Origin: Prolixibacteraceae bacterium UBA6029
Lineage (GTDB): Bacteria > Bacteroidota > Bacteroidia > Bacteroidales > Prolixibacteraceae
NCBI GenBank assembly: GCA_002429385.1
Contig: DIZL01000006.1
Coordinates: 40,816-104,815 of the forward strand
Direction of reading: 5' to 3'
Length of the DNA stretch: 64,000 bases
Positions 18,385 through 27,944 of this stretch are shown in pieces. The first letter of the stretch is position 1. Each line of letters begins with the position of its first letter. The position numbers were made by a program, and so were the translations under genes. The notes below the pieces were generated by a model, which was not told where the DNA came from, made no database searches, and saw only the letters and a list, made by a program, of their open reading frames with translations.

Positions 18385-18844
18385 TCGTTTTTAGTTAGTT
18401 AATAGGATTAAGAGTTTTTGCATTGCTGACAAATATAACTAAGTTTTTACATCGTGCAATTGGATATAAATCATGTTTTAAAGTTGCAACAAGGGAACTT
18501 GAAACACGATTGATTAATTTCCAGAAAACGAAACTTAAAAGGAAGAAAAGTCCAACGCACAAAAGCAGAGTATGTCAGGGCTCTCCCTGCATGCTTCCCT
18601 TCCCTACCATATACTGCTTTTCTTGCCTCCCGCTTGCTTTGTTAGTATATTTTACCTATTCAAATCATCAAATTTTCATTATTTGTTAAAAATACATGTT
18701 GTCTTTTATCATTTAAAGCTTGACAAATTAACTTTAAAAAGACTATTTTATTTAACTATCTGAACTTTAACATATATTTAAGTGTTACTATAAAATAATA
18801 TACCGTACATAATGAGTTAGGCAAAAACTTAACGAATTTACAAA
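18385..18844. other. AT-rich intergenic region, no gene seen
   Basis: 460 bp between divergent genes. Short open frames here lack coding character. No strong hairpin or repeat was recognised. Confidence 0.5.
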
Positions 18845-20806
18845 ATGAAACAATTTAATTACAAAATATCAAGCATAGTGAACTTACGTGAAATATTGCA
18901 ATCCGAAGAAATAGTTTCCTTTTGCAATTCTCAATCTCAACTAGTTCAAATTTATTCAGCAAAAAACGATAGTGAATGGTATCAGTCAATTGGGTATGAG
19001 ATAAGAGAGGTTTTCCCTTCATCTATTATTGTAGGAGCCTCCTCCGTTGGAGAAATTAGTGATGGCAGAATGTTGACTGATTCAACGGTAATTATATTCT
19101 CTTTTTTTGAAAACTCATCGCTTAATATGTTCTCTTATGAATGTAAACCCGGAAGCGAGGGAGCAATCGGAGAAGCATTAGTTAAAGATGTTGAAATATT
19201 GAATCTAAATATTAAGGGAATGCTTTTGCTTTCAACACCAATCAGTAGTGACACTGGAAAGTTATTTAATAGTATTACAGCAGGTAATTTGAACTATCCG
19301 GTTTTTGGTGGTGGTGCAGGAGATTATGCAAATAGGCGAAAAACGCTGGTTTTTGATGGAATACACTGTTATGAGCAGGGTGTTGTATCTGTTGTTTTTT
19401 CAGGAAATAGCCTACATATTGAGCCGCTTACATATCTCGGCTGGCAACCTTTGAGCAAAGAAATGACCATAACCCAAATTGGTGAAATGTCAGTTAAGTC
19501 CATTGACGGGAAACCTGCATTTTCAGTCTATGAAAAATATTTAGGTATAAAAGCTGACGATAGATTTTTTCAGAACAGCCTTGAATTCCCATTTCTCATC
19601 TACCGAAATGGTCAAATAATTGCCCGCACCCCTTTTTTCGTCAATGAGAAAGATGGTTCAATTCAGCTGTTGGCTGATGTGCAAGCGGGAGAAAAGTTTA
19701 GTATCGGATATGGAAATCCCAAAATGATTATAGCTGAATCAGTGCATATTCAAAAACAAATGCAGGAATTTAATCCTCAGGCAATTCTTTTATATACCTG
19801 TATATGCAGGCGATTTCTATTGCAGCAGGATGCTGACCTTGAAACGTTGCCATTTAACAGCATAGCCCCGACAGCAGGCTTTTATACTTTTGGCGAGTTT
19901 TGTTCCAACAGCACATTTAACGCACTGCTCAATTCCACCATGGTTGCAGTAGGTTTTCGTGAAGGTGCTAAAGGTAAAGAAGTTGAGCACGAAGAGCTGT
20001 TACTAACGGAAAATGCTGACCAGAATTCAGATCCGTATATGAATCAACACTCTAGAATTCTTTCTCGGTTGTTGTATTTTATTAATGTAACGACAAAAGA
20101 GCTTGAAGAACAGAATCAGGTTTTAAAGTCACTGAATGAACAAAAGAACGAATTTTTAGGGATAGCCGCCCATGATTTGAGAAATCCGATTGGAGTCATT
20201 CAGGGTTTTTCGGAGCTGCTTGAAGAACAAATAGGCGATGAATTTAAAGATTATACTGGAATGATAACTAAAGAGAGCTCTAAAATGCTCACTCTACTTA
20301 ATGACCTTCTGGATATTTCGAAAATTGAAGCGGGTAAATTGGATCTTAAAAAAAATGGAATAGACTATATAGCATTTGTTATACAGAATATTAGGATGAA
20401 TGAATTTTTGGCTAATAATAAAGGAATTAAGATTGTTGCTGATTTTGAAATACCTGAATTAATTGTTTCTATTGATGATGGGAAAATAGATCAGGTATTG
20501 AACAATCTTATCGGCAATGCCATAAAGTATTCCTATCCTGATTCAACAATAACAGTAAAAGTATTCAAAAAAATAAATCAGTTTATCACTCAGGTAATCG
20601 ATAATGGACAGGGTATTCCTGAAAAAGAAATTGACGGAGTTTTTAATCCATTTAAACAAACAAGCGTAAAGCCTACTAGTGGTGAAACAAGCCACGGGCT
20701 GGGTCTTGCAATAGTTAAGAAGATTATTGAGGGCCACAATGGGCATGTAGGGGTTACCAGCGAATTTGGGAAAGGGTCTGTTTTTTCCTTTACCCTACCA
20801 ATATGA
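18845..20806 (+). CDS. FIST-domain sensor histidine kinase
   Basis: 653 aa with no membrane segment, so cytosolic. Residues about 30-220 form a FIST N domain (IIVGASSVGEISDG, FGGGAGDYA). About 225-375 form FIST C (with ILLYTCICRRFLL). A short coiled coil (TKELEEQNQVLKSLNEQ) leads to HisKA with the phospho-acceptor in AAHDLRNP near residue 442. HATPase follows, with the N box near 553 (LNNLIGNAIKYS), DNGQGIP and HGLGLAIVKK. FIST domains are thought to bind small ligands such as amino acids. No response regulator is adjacent, so it is an orphan kinase. Codon and base composition are more AT-rich than in flanking genes. Confidence 0.88.
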   Translation: MKQFNYKISSIVNLREILQSEEIVSFCNSQSQLVQIYSAKNDSEWYQSIGYEIREVFPSSIIVGASSVGEISDGRMLTDSTVIIFSFFENSSLNMFSYECKPGSEGAIGEALVKDVEILNLNIKGMLLLSTPISSDTGKLFNSITAGNLNYPVFGGGAGDYANRRKTLVFDGIHCYEQGVVSVVFSGNSLHIEPLTYLGWQPLSKEMTITQIGEMSVKSIDGKPAFSVYEKYLGIKADDRFFQNSLEFPFLIYRNGQIIARTPFFVNEKDGSIQLLADVQAGEKFSIGYGNPKMIIAESVHIQKQMQEFNPQAILLYTCICRRFLLQQDADLETLPFNSIAPTAGFYTFGEFCSNSTFNALLNSTMVAVGFREGAKGKEVEHEELLLTENADQNSDPYMNQHSRILSRLLYFINVTTKELEEQNQVLKSLNEQKNEFLGIAAHDLRNPIGVIQGFSELLEEQIGDEFKDYTGMITKESSKMLTLLNDLLDISKIEAGKLDLKKNGIDYIAFVIQNIRMNEFLANNKGIKIVADFEIPELIVSIDDGKIDQVLNNLIGNAIKYSYPDSTITVKVFKKINQFITQVIDNGQGIPEKEIDGVFNPFKQTSVKPTSGETSHGLGLAIVKKIIEGHNGHVGVTSEFGKGSVFSFTLPI

Positions 20807-20990
20807 GATGGGAAAAGTTTAACTTTCTACGACATACCCGGCTGCCAACACATGGTTTAACCCACTGTGGCTGATGATGCAGATAAGAAAGTTTTTAGTA
20901 CTTTAGTTTGTTTTTTAACTGGGATAAGACACTGCATTTAACTCTCCAGCGTGCCAAACCACGGAAGCATACCAGCAGAATGCACAAACA

Positions 20991-22214
20991 CTATAATATG
21001 AGCAAAGAACTATCGGTACTGCTTGTAATATACGATTTCACCTGAAGAGGAAAATTCGGATAAGTCTCTTCAAACTTTTTATATTTTGACCTGGAGAATG
21101 ACTTTTCATCAAACTTACATTCAATTGCAAAACCCCTCAGATATTCTGTATTTATAACAAAGTCAACTTCATTTCCGTCAGCAGTTCGCCAAAAGCGTAT
21201 TTCGTCAGTCGGATAAGTATCTCTTAACCTGATATAAACATAGTTCTCAATTAACTCACCACGATCTATCCGGTTGTCAATATCCGAAAACTGGTTCAAT
21301 AAAATGTTTCTCATGCCCAAATCATTGAAGTAAACTTTAGGCATTTTAGTCAATTCCTTTTTCAAGTTACTGTAAAATGGTCGTAACAAGTGGATATGAA
21401 AAGTTTTCCGTAATACCTGAATATAATTCTCAACTGCTGTGACAGATAGCTGCAAGGTATTGGACAACTGATTTACATTGACTAATCCCCCTGTCTGAGC
21501 GGCTAAAAGCCTGGTGAGGATAAAGAACTTTTCCTCATCACGAACATTACTTTCCAAAATATCCCTTTTCAGAAATGACTGAGCCAATTCTGCAAGCATA
21601 CTTCTTTTTCGTTCACGATCACCTGCCAGAACAACAGCAGGATAACCTCCATAGATAAGATACTCGTCCAGCATTTGTTTAATGGTGATGAGTTTGGAAG
21701 AAAGATATTCAGGACGTTTCTGCAATTCAAGTAACTCATCTGCCAGTCGTTTATCTCCTGTCTTAAAATATAGAAACTCATCGAAACTGAGTGTAAACAG
21801 ATTGTAATTCAGTTTTCGTCCAGCCAGTGAATCTTTAAAATTCTGATCAATGTAAAAAGCGCTGCTTCCTGTACAGATTATTTTTACCTGCTCGTTATGC
21901 AGATCAAAATTGTACTTTAGAAAATTGATAGGATCAGCCAGATACTGAATTTCATCGATCAAAACATACACTTTTTGATTCTTTTGTGGCAGCACAGAAA
22001 ACAGGTTCTCAGGATGTTCATTAAGCCTTTTTAAAATAGCCGGATCTTCCATGGTTAAATATACTACCGTTTCGCCCTTCGATTGAAGTTGTTCTTCAAC
22101 TAAACGAAGTACTGAAGTTTTCCCGCACTGACGAGGTCCTGTAATAATTACAAACTCCTTAAAAGGCAAATTCTTCAGAATTGATGGTAATATATTTCTG
22201 CTCAGTAAGTTCAT
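20991..22214 (-). CDS. AAA (AAA_14) ATPase with C-terminal DUF4143 nuclease-like domain
   Basis: 407 aa. The P-loop TGPRQCGKTS is near residue 25, Walker B VLIDEIQYL near 93 and sensor CTGSSAF near 115. A winged-helix-like middle follows (VNVNQLSNTLQLSVTAVENYIQ). The C-terminal DUF4143 part has YFNDLGMRN and the PD-(D/E)xK-like residues in GNEVDFVI...AIECKF. These ATPases are abundant in anaerobes and their role is unknown. It is a single gene. Its upstream region carries three 32-bp-phased palindromes like those before the paralogue at 50165. Confidence 0.88.
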   Translation of the reverse strand: MNLLSRNILPSILKNLPFKEFVIITGPRQCGKTSVLRLVEEQLQSKGETVVYLTMEDPAILKRLNEHPENLFSVLPQKNQKVYVLIDEIQYLADPINFLKYNFDLHNEQVKIICTGSSAFYIDQNFKDSLAGRKLNYNLFTLSFDEFLYFKTGDKRLADELLELQKRPEYLSSKLITIKQMLDEYLIYGGYPAVVLAGDRERKRSMLAELAQSFLKRDILESNVRDEEKFFILTRLLAAQTGGLVNVNQLSNTLQLSVTAVENYIQVLRKTFHIHLLRPFYSNLKKELTKMPKVYFNDLGMRNILLNQFSDIDNRIDRGELIENYVYIRLRDTYPTDEIRFWRTADGNEVDFVINTEYLRGFAIECKFDEKSFSRSKYKKFEETYPNFPLQVKSYITSSTDSSLLIL

Positions 22215-22218
22215 GAGT

Positions 22219-22325
22219 CAAATATACGTATTTCAATTGAAATAGATACCTGCTAAGTGAATATTATCCGATATTTTTCACTTGGAAAGTGAATATTATC
22301 CGATATTTTTCATTTAGTAAATGAA
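22219..22325 (-). promoter_or_regulatory. Promoter with 32-bp-phased palindrome array upstream of the AAA/DUF4143 gene
   Basis: Palindromes are TTCATTTAGTAAATGAA (22309-22325) and TTCACTTGGAAAGTGAA (22277-22293), plus a half-site AAGTGAA (22255-22261). Their centres are at 22317, 22285 and 22253, exactly 32 bp apart, and 39, 71 and 103 bp from the ATG. The 15-bp spacers between them are identical. An extra palindrome, TTTCAATTGAAA, lies at 22231-22242. A -7 box reading TATATTTG on the minus strand lies at 22219-22226. Confidence 0.7.
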
Positions 22326-22397
22326 GAATATCGAAAATCCTGTTGGTGCTGACTTGTAATCAATCACAAATGTTGCCAACATCCCTGTATATGTTAT

Positions 22398-22865
22398 TTA
22401 GTATTCCAGTAGTTTTTTTGATAATATAGCCCATTCCTCCTGTGTCACAGGGAAATTGGTTCCTCTTGGCATTCTTAGTATACTTAAATCTTGAAGTCCA
22501 TTTGTTCCCTTAATAACTTCTTTTGTCAATGGATTTGTAAGACTCTTAATTACAGTCATTTTAACTCTAGATTGAATCCCTTCCTCATCTTTCAAATCTT
22601 TCCAATACTGCTTTTCTACCTCTGATTCACTGAATTCTCCAGGATCTGATATTAGCTCAGTAATTGCTAATATACCTGCAGACTTTCCTGAACGCCACAT
22701 CAATCCGATATGTCCTTTTGCGATTTCGTTCTTATGCTGTTTCACTTTCCAATGAAATCCTCTTTTAACTTCCTCGTCATCTAGGGCTTCTTCAATTCTA
22801 TATTTCTTTGGATCGCATTGGAAAATCCAAACGTTTTCAGCTAAAGATAAATCGTTGTCTAACAT
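22398..22865 (-). CDS. EVE domain protein
   Basis: 155 aa. VWIFQCDPKKYRIEEA at the N-terminus, WKVKQHKNEIAKGHIGLMW and SGKSAGILAITEL are typical of EVE/PUA-like domains, which bind modified bases in DNA or RNA and often sit with defence genes. No partner nuclease is fused or adjacent here. The recognised base is unknown. A single gene. Confidence 0.8.
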   Translation of the reverse strand: MLDNDLSLAENVWIFQCDPKKYRIEEALDDEEVKRGFHWKVKQHKNEIAKGHIGLMWRSGKSAGILAITELISDPGEFSESEVEKQYWKDLKDEEGIQSRVKMTVIKSLTNPLTKEVIKGTNGLQDLSILRMPRGTNFPVTQEEWAILSKKLLEY

Positions 22866-23187
22866 TGGTTAAATTTTAAGTTAAATTTTATTGGATGCAT
22901 TTGAGAACGATTGACAAATAGAATGCATTCCCAAAGTTAAAGAACTTTTCAATTCTTCATCATATATTAAACAGTTTTATTTCTATCCTTTAATTCCTCA
23001 TTTTCAGGACAAAGCTTAACCTCTATCCCAAAGTTGTTTGCATTTCACTTTTGGACTTCTCATTGCAAAATCCTATTTCCCTTTACTGCCACTTTTCTTT
23101 TTATCCCCCAAAAAATCAATACAACCCATATCCCTTTCCTCATTTCCGAAACCATTGAGCTGGGTCTGCGTAATAAACGATCTATAC

Positions 23188-23321
23188 CAACCTGCCTGTT
23201 TACGTATAGCTTATGTGTAAATTAAGTGTAGAATAAGTGTACCTTATGTGTTCATGAACACACAAGGTACACACAAGGTACACTCAATGTACACACAAGG
23301 TACACACAAGGTGGCAGGTTG
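23188..23321. repeat. Palindromic element of 11-bp units, copy 2 (best copy)
   Basis: 134-bp near-palindrome centred on TTCATGAA (23251-23258) and ending in CAACCTGCC / GGCAGGTTG. Each arm is five 11-bp units. The right arm has TACACACAAGG four times, with one variant unit TACACTCAATG in the middle. The left arm is more diverged but keeps the same phase. The rest of the gap from 22866 to 23440 shows no gene. Confidence 0.85.
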
Positions 23322-23440
23322 AAGGCACTTTGGGGACACCCGGTTGGCAGAGAATCCCGGTTCAGGGAAAGGCTTTTTTATTTCCACTTTATTAGCTGGT
23401 GCGGGCGATATTTCGTATTTTTAGCTCAAATCTGAAGGCT

Positions 23441-24949
23441 ATGAAACTTTTTACTTGTAAGCAAATCGCAGCGATCGACCAACTAACCATGACCCTTGAA
23501 CCGGTTTCGTCTATTGACCTGATGGAACGGGCTTCGGGAGAGGTGGCTGACTGGATCATCCAACATTTCAGTAACGACCAGCCGATCGTCGTTTTTGCCG
23601 GTCCCGGAAATAATGGGGGTGACGCCTTGGCAGTGGCCCGTATGCTGGGCTGGTGCCACTTCAAATGCACGGTTTACCTGGTACCCCTGGGGCATGAGCT
23701 GAAAGGTGATCCGGCGATCAACCTGCAGCGGTTGGGAGAACAAGGTAAGGTTATCGTGAAACGGATTGATTCGGAAGAGTCGATTCCCGAGCTTTCTTCT
23801 GAAGTGATTATAGTTGATGGCCTGTTCGGGTCAGGATTAAATAAACCGCTGGAGGGGCTGGCCAAGTCGATAGTCGGACAAATCAACCTTTCAGGAGCAA
23901 CCGTTATCTCCATTGATATGCCGAGCGGACTTTTCGGGGAAGACAATTCGCACAATGATTTATCGGGAGTAATCAGGGCCAGCCACACGCTCACCTTTCA
24001 AATGCCTAAACTGAGTTTCCTTTTTGCTGAAAACAATCCATATGTCGGCAACTGGGAGGTTCTCCCCATCGGGTTGCATCCTGAGGCCATCGGTCAAACC
24101 GAAAGTAAGTATTTCTACCTCGATCAGGCATTTATTTCAGGAAAAATCAAAAAACGTACAAAGTTTTCGCATAAGGGTATTTATGGCCATGCCTTGCTGA
24201 TTGCCGGAAGTTACGGGAAGATGGGGGCTTCGGTACTGGCTTCGCGATCATGCCTGCGTTCAGGAGTGGGTTTGCTGACCAGCCATGTCCCGCGCCTGGG
24301 GTACGAGATCATCCAGAATTCGGTTCCTGAAGCCATGACTTCGATCGATAAGGACGATCAGGTATTTTCAGAAGCGCCTGAACTCCAATCCTACAGCGCC
24401 ATTGGGATAGGACCGGGCCTGGACAGAAAGCCAAAAACACAACTGGCGTTCCGTAAATTACTACGGACGAAACCCGCCAAGCTTGTAATCGATGCCGATG
24501 CCTTAAATATCCTGTCTGAAAACAAGGATTGGTACGATCTTCTGCCTGAAAACACAATACTGACCCCTCATCCAAAAGAATTTGAACGATTGGCCGGTCC
24601 ATCAGCAAATTCATGGGAACGATTGCAGCTTCAGCTTCAGTTTTCAGAACAGTACAAGGTTATTCTGGTGGTCAAAGGCGCTCATACCTGCACCACTTTC
24701 CCTGATGGACGCGTGTTTTTTAACTCCACAGGCAACCCTGGAATGGCCACGGGGGGCAGCGGAGATGTGCTCACCGGCCTGATCCTCGGATTGCTGGCCC
24801 AGGATTATACTCCTGAAGAAGCGGCCCTGATCGGTGTTTACCTGCATGGCCTGGCGGGCGACCTGGCGGCAACTGAAAATGGGCAGCAGGCTCTTATTGC
24901 AGGAGACATTACCAATCAAATAGGAAAAGCTTTTCTTCGTCTTGAATAA
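23441..24949 (+). CDS. nnr: Bifunctional NAD(P)H-hydrate epimerase / ADP-dependent dehydratase
   Basis: 502 aa from ATG 23441 (MKLFTCKQIAAID); an upstream in-frame start at 23399 is not supported. The N-terminal epimerase (YjeF_N) has FAGPGNNGGDALAVARML near residue 53. The C-terminal carbohydrate-kinase-like dehydratase has AGSYGKMGAS near 255, TPHPKEFERL near 380 and the signature GNPGMATGGSGDVLTG near 432. It repairs hydrated NADH and NADPH. It probably has its own promoter. Confidence 0.94.
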   Translation: MKLFTCKQIAAIDQLTMTLEPVSSIDLMERASGEVADWIIQHFSNDQPIVVFAGPGNNGGDALAVARMLGWCHFKCTVYLVPLGHELKGDPAINLQRLGEQGKVIVKRIDSEESIPELSSEVIIVDGLFGSGLNKPLEGLAKSIVGQINLSGATVISIDMPSGLFGEDNSHNDLSGVIRASHTLTFQMPKLSFLFAENNPYVGNWEVLPIGLHPEAIGQTESKYFYLDQAFISGKIKKRTKFSHKGIYGHALLIAGSYGKMGASVLASRSCLRSGVGLLTSHVPRLGYEIIQNSVPEAMTSIDKDDQVFSEAPELQSYSAIGIGPGLDRKPKTQLAFRKLLRTKPAKLVIDADALNILSENKDWYDLLPENTILTPHPKEFERLAGPSANSWERLQLQLQFSEQYKVILVVKGAHTCTTFPDGRVFFNSTGNPGMATGGSGDVLTGLILGLLAQDYTPEEAALIGVYLHGLAGDLAATENGQQALIAGDITNQIGKAFLRLE

Positions 24950-25041
24950 TAATTTGGCTATTTTTGGGTTTTCTAAATGAGGCGCTCAACAAAAGCCTTC
25001 AGAAAGATGCAATTAACAGAAAACAATAAAAACTCACGACT

Positions 25042-26154
25042 ATGAAAACTTCGGTACTCTTTATAACACTGATCTTTCTGGCTGGCTCGTTGCTTGCAAG
25101 CGGGAAGGACGACAAGAAAAAGGAAACCCCCGGCAATCCGGGCGCTCCTTTGGAGGGGGTAGTTTATAGCCTTCCGCAAACCGGCATCCGGGTTCATGTG
25201 AAGGCAACCTGCGAACGCTATGTAAACGGTCCATTTTGCATGTATGCCCAGAAAATGCTGGGGATCGACAATGCACCCACCAGCAGCAGCGAGCGATGGA
25301 ATCTTGACGAGATGCATCTTGAAACCTTCAGCGAACCCGATCCGGACCAGGTTCACAAAGCGCTGGGACAGGCCGCCCAAATGGTTAGCCTCACTGAATC
25401 GGGTATCCTGACCGGCATCAATTCCGATGTAAAAACGGAGGAGCGGGGAATTGAGACCCAGAGCTTTTTAACCAAAAGGCTGGACAAGCAGGTGAAGTTT
25501 ACCGACCTGTCGATCTGGAGTTTCTATTCGCCTGCCGACTCGACCCGGAAGTTTAAGATGGTTTCGAAAAGCATAGACCAGAAGGCGGCAGAAGCTGCTG
25601 AAACGATATTTAACCTTCGGAATTCTCGCTTTGGATTGCTGACCAACGCCAACGCGGAACCGCTTCCCGATGGAAAATCGTTTGAGGTGATGACCCAGGA
25701 ACTGGGCAAGATGGAGGAGAATTACCTGTCGTTGTTTATCGGGAAGTCGGTCAGGCAAGCCTATGAATTTAGTTTCGACTATATCCCCGGACAAAAAACA
25801 GCGAAAGGTGAAGTGTTTTTCAGGTTCAGCGAAGATCGGGGTGTATTGCCAAAATCAGACTTATCGGGACGACCCATTGTGATCGAGGTAAACAAATCAG
25901 ACAACCTGGCTTCGAAACAAGCAAGCCTGAGTACTTCGGAAAGTCCTGACAACGGCAAGAGCGGATTATTCTACCGCATGCCTGGCATGGCAGAAATCCG
26001 CATTCTGGATGGCAGCACCCAGCTTGCAGGAGCACGGGCAGCTATTGCCCAGTTTGGAACAACAGCACCTGTTCCAGAGAATTTGCTGGATGGAAAATAC
26101 CGGTTGGAGTTTTATCCCGCTACCGGAGCCGTAAAAAATATACTTGAAAAATAG
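25042..26154 (+). CDS. DUF4831 family secreted protein
   Basis: 370 aa with a signal peptide (first about 19 residues) and then a Lys/Asp-rich linker. YSLPQTGIRVHVKATCERYVNGPFC..YAQKMLG is the typical opening of DUF4831, a family almost confined to Bacteroidota. It ends with the motif KYRLEFYPATGAVKNI. Periplasmic or outer-membrane associated; function unknown. It is followed by a terminator hairpin. Confidence 0.85.
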   Translation: MKTSVLFITLIFLAGSLLASGKDDKKKETPGNPGAPLEGVVYSLPQTGIRVHVKATCERYVNGPFCMYAQKMLGIDNAPTSSSERWNLDEMHLETFSEPDPDQVHKALGQAAQMVSLTESGILTGINSDVKTEERGIETQSFLTKRLDKQVKFTDLSIWSFYSPADSTRKFKMVSKSIDQKAAEAAETIFNLRNSRFGLLTNANAEPLPDGKSFEVMTQELGKMEENYLSLFIGKSVRQAYEFSFDYIPGQKTAKGEVFFRFSEDRGVLPKSDLSGRPIVIEVNKSDNLASKQASLSTSESPDNGKSGLFYRMPGMAEIRILDGSTQLAGARAAIAQFGTTAPVPENLLDGKYRLEFYPATGAVKNILEK

Positions 26155-26186
26155 GTAGAAAGTCTGCCGTATCAATTTCATAATCT

Positions 26187-26217
26187 ATCCCGGGAGCATG
26201 GCTTTCGGGATTTTTTA
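26187..26217 (+). terminator. Intrinsic terminator
   Basis: 11-nt arms ATCCCGGGAGC (26187-26197) and GCTTTCGGGAT (26201-26211) pair with two mismatches around ATG, followed by six Ts. Confidence 0.7.
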
Positions 26218-26307
26218 TTCTGTATTTTATCGTCGTTTGACCAAAGGATAATTTCTTATATTAGTGGCCTTAAAAATTATATTTCTAAAAATTCTTACCC
26301 GTTAAAC

Positions 26308-27711
26308 ATGCAGGAAATTAAAAAATCGCTCCGCGACTCGAAATCAGCACGATGGCTAATGCTTATACTGGTGTCGTTCACAATGATGTGTATGTATTAT
26401 CTGACCGATGCTATGGCTCCGTTGCAGGAAAGACTGCAAGGCGCATTGTCATGGTCGGCTTCCGATTATGGCTTTTTCACCAGTGGCTACGGTTGGTTCA
26501 ACGTGTTTCTGCTGATGCTTGTATTCAGCGGAATGATCCTGGACAAAATGGGAGTCCGGTTTACCGGGATATTGGCCATTGGGATCATGTTAATCGGTGC
26601 AACAATTAAATATTGGGCCATTTCTGGTCATGTTACCGGCATGTATGAATTGCACATCGGTTCGTGGCAAGTGCTTGAATCATCCAGAAAATCGGCAGTG
26701 GTTGCAGGATTTGGATTCGCGATATTCGGGGTTGGCTGCGAAATGTTTGGAATAGCAGCAAACAAGGCGGTTGTGCGCTGGTTCCGCGGAAAAGAAATGG
26801 CGCTTGCCATTGGATTAAACACTTCTACCGGTCGTATCGGAACTGCCCTGGCCATGTTCACACCAATACCTTTGGTTAAGATGACGGGAGACATAAGCGC
26901 CCCGGTTATCCTTTCCATCTTTTTGTTATGCCTGGGTCTGCTGGTGTTCATCCTGTTTACTTTTATGGACCGTAAGCTGGACAAGGAAGATGCTGATTCG
27001 GGAATGGCCGCTGATGAAGAATTTAAGTTCAAAGACATTCTTGAAATAGGAAGAAATCGTGCGTTTTGGTATATAACCATTCTATGCGTACTGTTTTATT
27101 CAGCGGTATTCCCATTTATTAAGTATGCTACCAACATGATTGTTCAAAAGTTTGAAATTACAGACACTTTTGCAGGTTATATTCCAGCCTTGTTACCTTT
27201 TGGCGCATTACTGCTTACACCGGTTTTTGGTACTTTATTCGACAAAAAAGGGAAAGGGGCTACAATCATGATCGTTGGTTCTATCCTCCTGGTTTGCGTG
27301 CATTTATTGTTCTCTATACCTTCGTTAAACAGTTTGCCAATTGCCATTGGGCTGGTAATTCTTTTAGGCATTGCCTTCTCAATGGTGCCGGCAGCCATGT
27401 GGCCCTCCATTGCCAAGATTATTCCTGAAAGCAAACTGGGAACCGCGTATGCCATGACCTTCTGGGTTCAAAACTGGGGCCTGATGGGTGTTCCTTTGCT
27501 GATTGGTATAGTTTTAGATAAATACTGCATCACAGGCACCATAAACAAACTGGTTGATGGCAAAGAACAGGTAATTACACAGTACAATTACATGATTCCG
27601 ATGTTGATCTTTGCTTTCTTTGGATTTCTTGCGATTGGTTTTGCCATACTTCTGAGAAATGAGGACCGCAAAATGGGATATGGCCTGGAAAAACCAAATA
27701 TAAAAGAGTAA
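26308..27711 (+). CDS. Major facilitator superfamily transporter
   Basis: 467 aa, 12 predicted helices with a central cytoplasmic loop at about 215-240. The loop after helix 2 has the MFS A-motif-like GMILDKMGVRFTG, and GTLFDKKGKGA repeats it in the second half. It looks like the NarK/oxalate-formate antiporter-type MFS group, but no substrate-specific motif was recognised. It lies between two terminators, so it is transcribed alone. Confidence 0.8.
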   Translation: MQEIKKSLRDSKSARWLMLILVSFTMMCMYYLTDAMAPLQERLQGALSWSASDYGFFTSGYGWFNVFLLMLVFSGMILDKMGVRFTGILAIGIMLIGATIKYWAISGHVTGMYELHIGSWQVLESSRKSAVVAGFGFAIFGVGCEMFGIAANKAVVRWFRGKEMALAIGLNTSTGRIGTALAMFTPIPLVKMTGDISAPVILSIFLLCLGLLVFILFTFMDRKLDKEDADSGMAADEEFKFKDILEIGRNRAFWYITILCVLFYSAVFPFIKYATNMIVQKFEITDTFAGYIPALLPFGALLLTPVFGTLFDKKGKGATIMIVGSILLVCVHLLFSIPSLNSLPIAIGLVILLGIAFSMVPAAMWPSIAKIIPESKLGTAYAMTFWVQNWGLMGVPLLIGIVLDKYCITGTINKLVDGKEQVITQYNYMIPMLIFAFFGFLAIGFAILLRNEDRKMGYGLEKPNIKE

Positions 27712-27718
27712 AATCCAG

Positions 27719-27812
27719 AAAAGAGGAAAGAGGAAAGAGGAAAAAGGAAAAAACCTACCCGACTCAGGTTATTCCTCTTTCCTCTTTCCCTTTTCCTTTT
27801 TCCCCTTTAGTA
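27719..27812. repeat. Purine/pyrimidine hairpin repeat
   Basis: A purine arm of GAGGAAA-type words (27720-27757) folds on a pyrimidine arm (27773-27808), with AACCT/AGGTT next to the loop. It belongs to the same word family as the large element at 60719-61018 and the stretch between citF and citXG. Confidence 0.65.
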
Positions 27813-27821
27813 AAAAATAAG

Positions 27822-27856
27822 AGCCTGCATTCAAAAAAAGAATGCAGGCTTTTTTA
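27822..27856 (+). terminator. Intrinsic terminator
   Basis: Perfect 10-bp stem AGCCTGCATT (27822-27831) / AATGCAGGCT (27841-27850), then a T run. It ends the MFS gene transcript. Confidence 0.85.
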
Positions 27857-27944
27857 TTGTTATGTTTTCAGAACAAAATCAATGGAATAATTGTACTTTT
27901 ATATGCTGAATAATTCTACGGAAATTTATATTAAAAACAACTAT

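Noticed and set aside
23188..23321. 11-bp units considered as CRISPR or an origin with iterons
   Set aside because: There are no spacers. The units are contiguous and arranged as a palindrome, and copies occur at several chromosomal sites without a replication gene.
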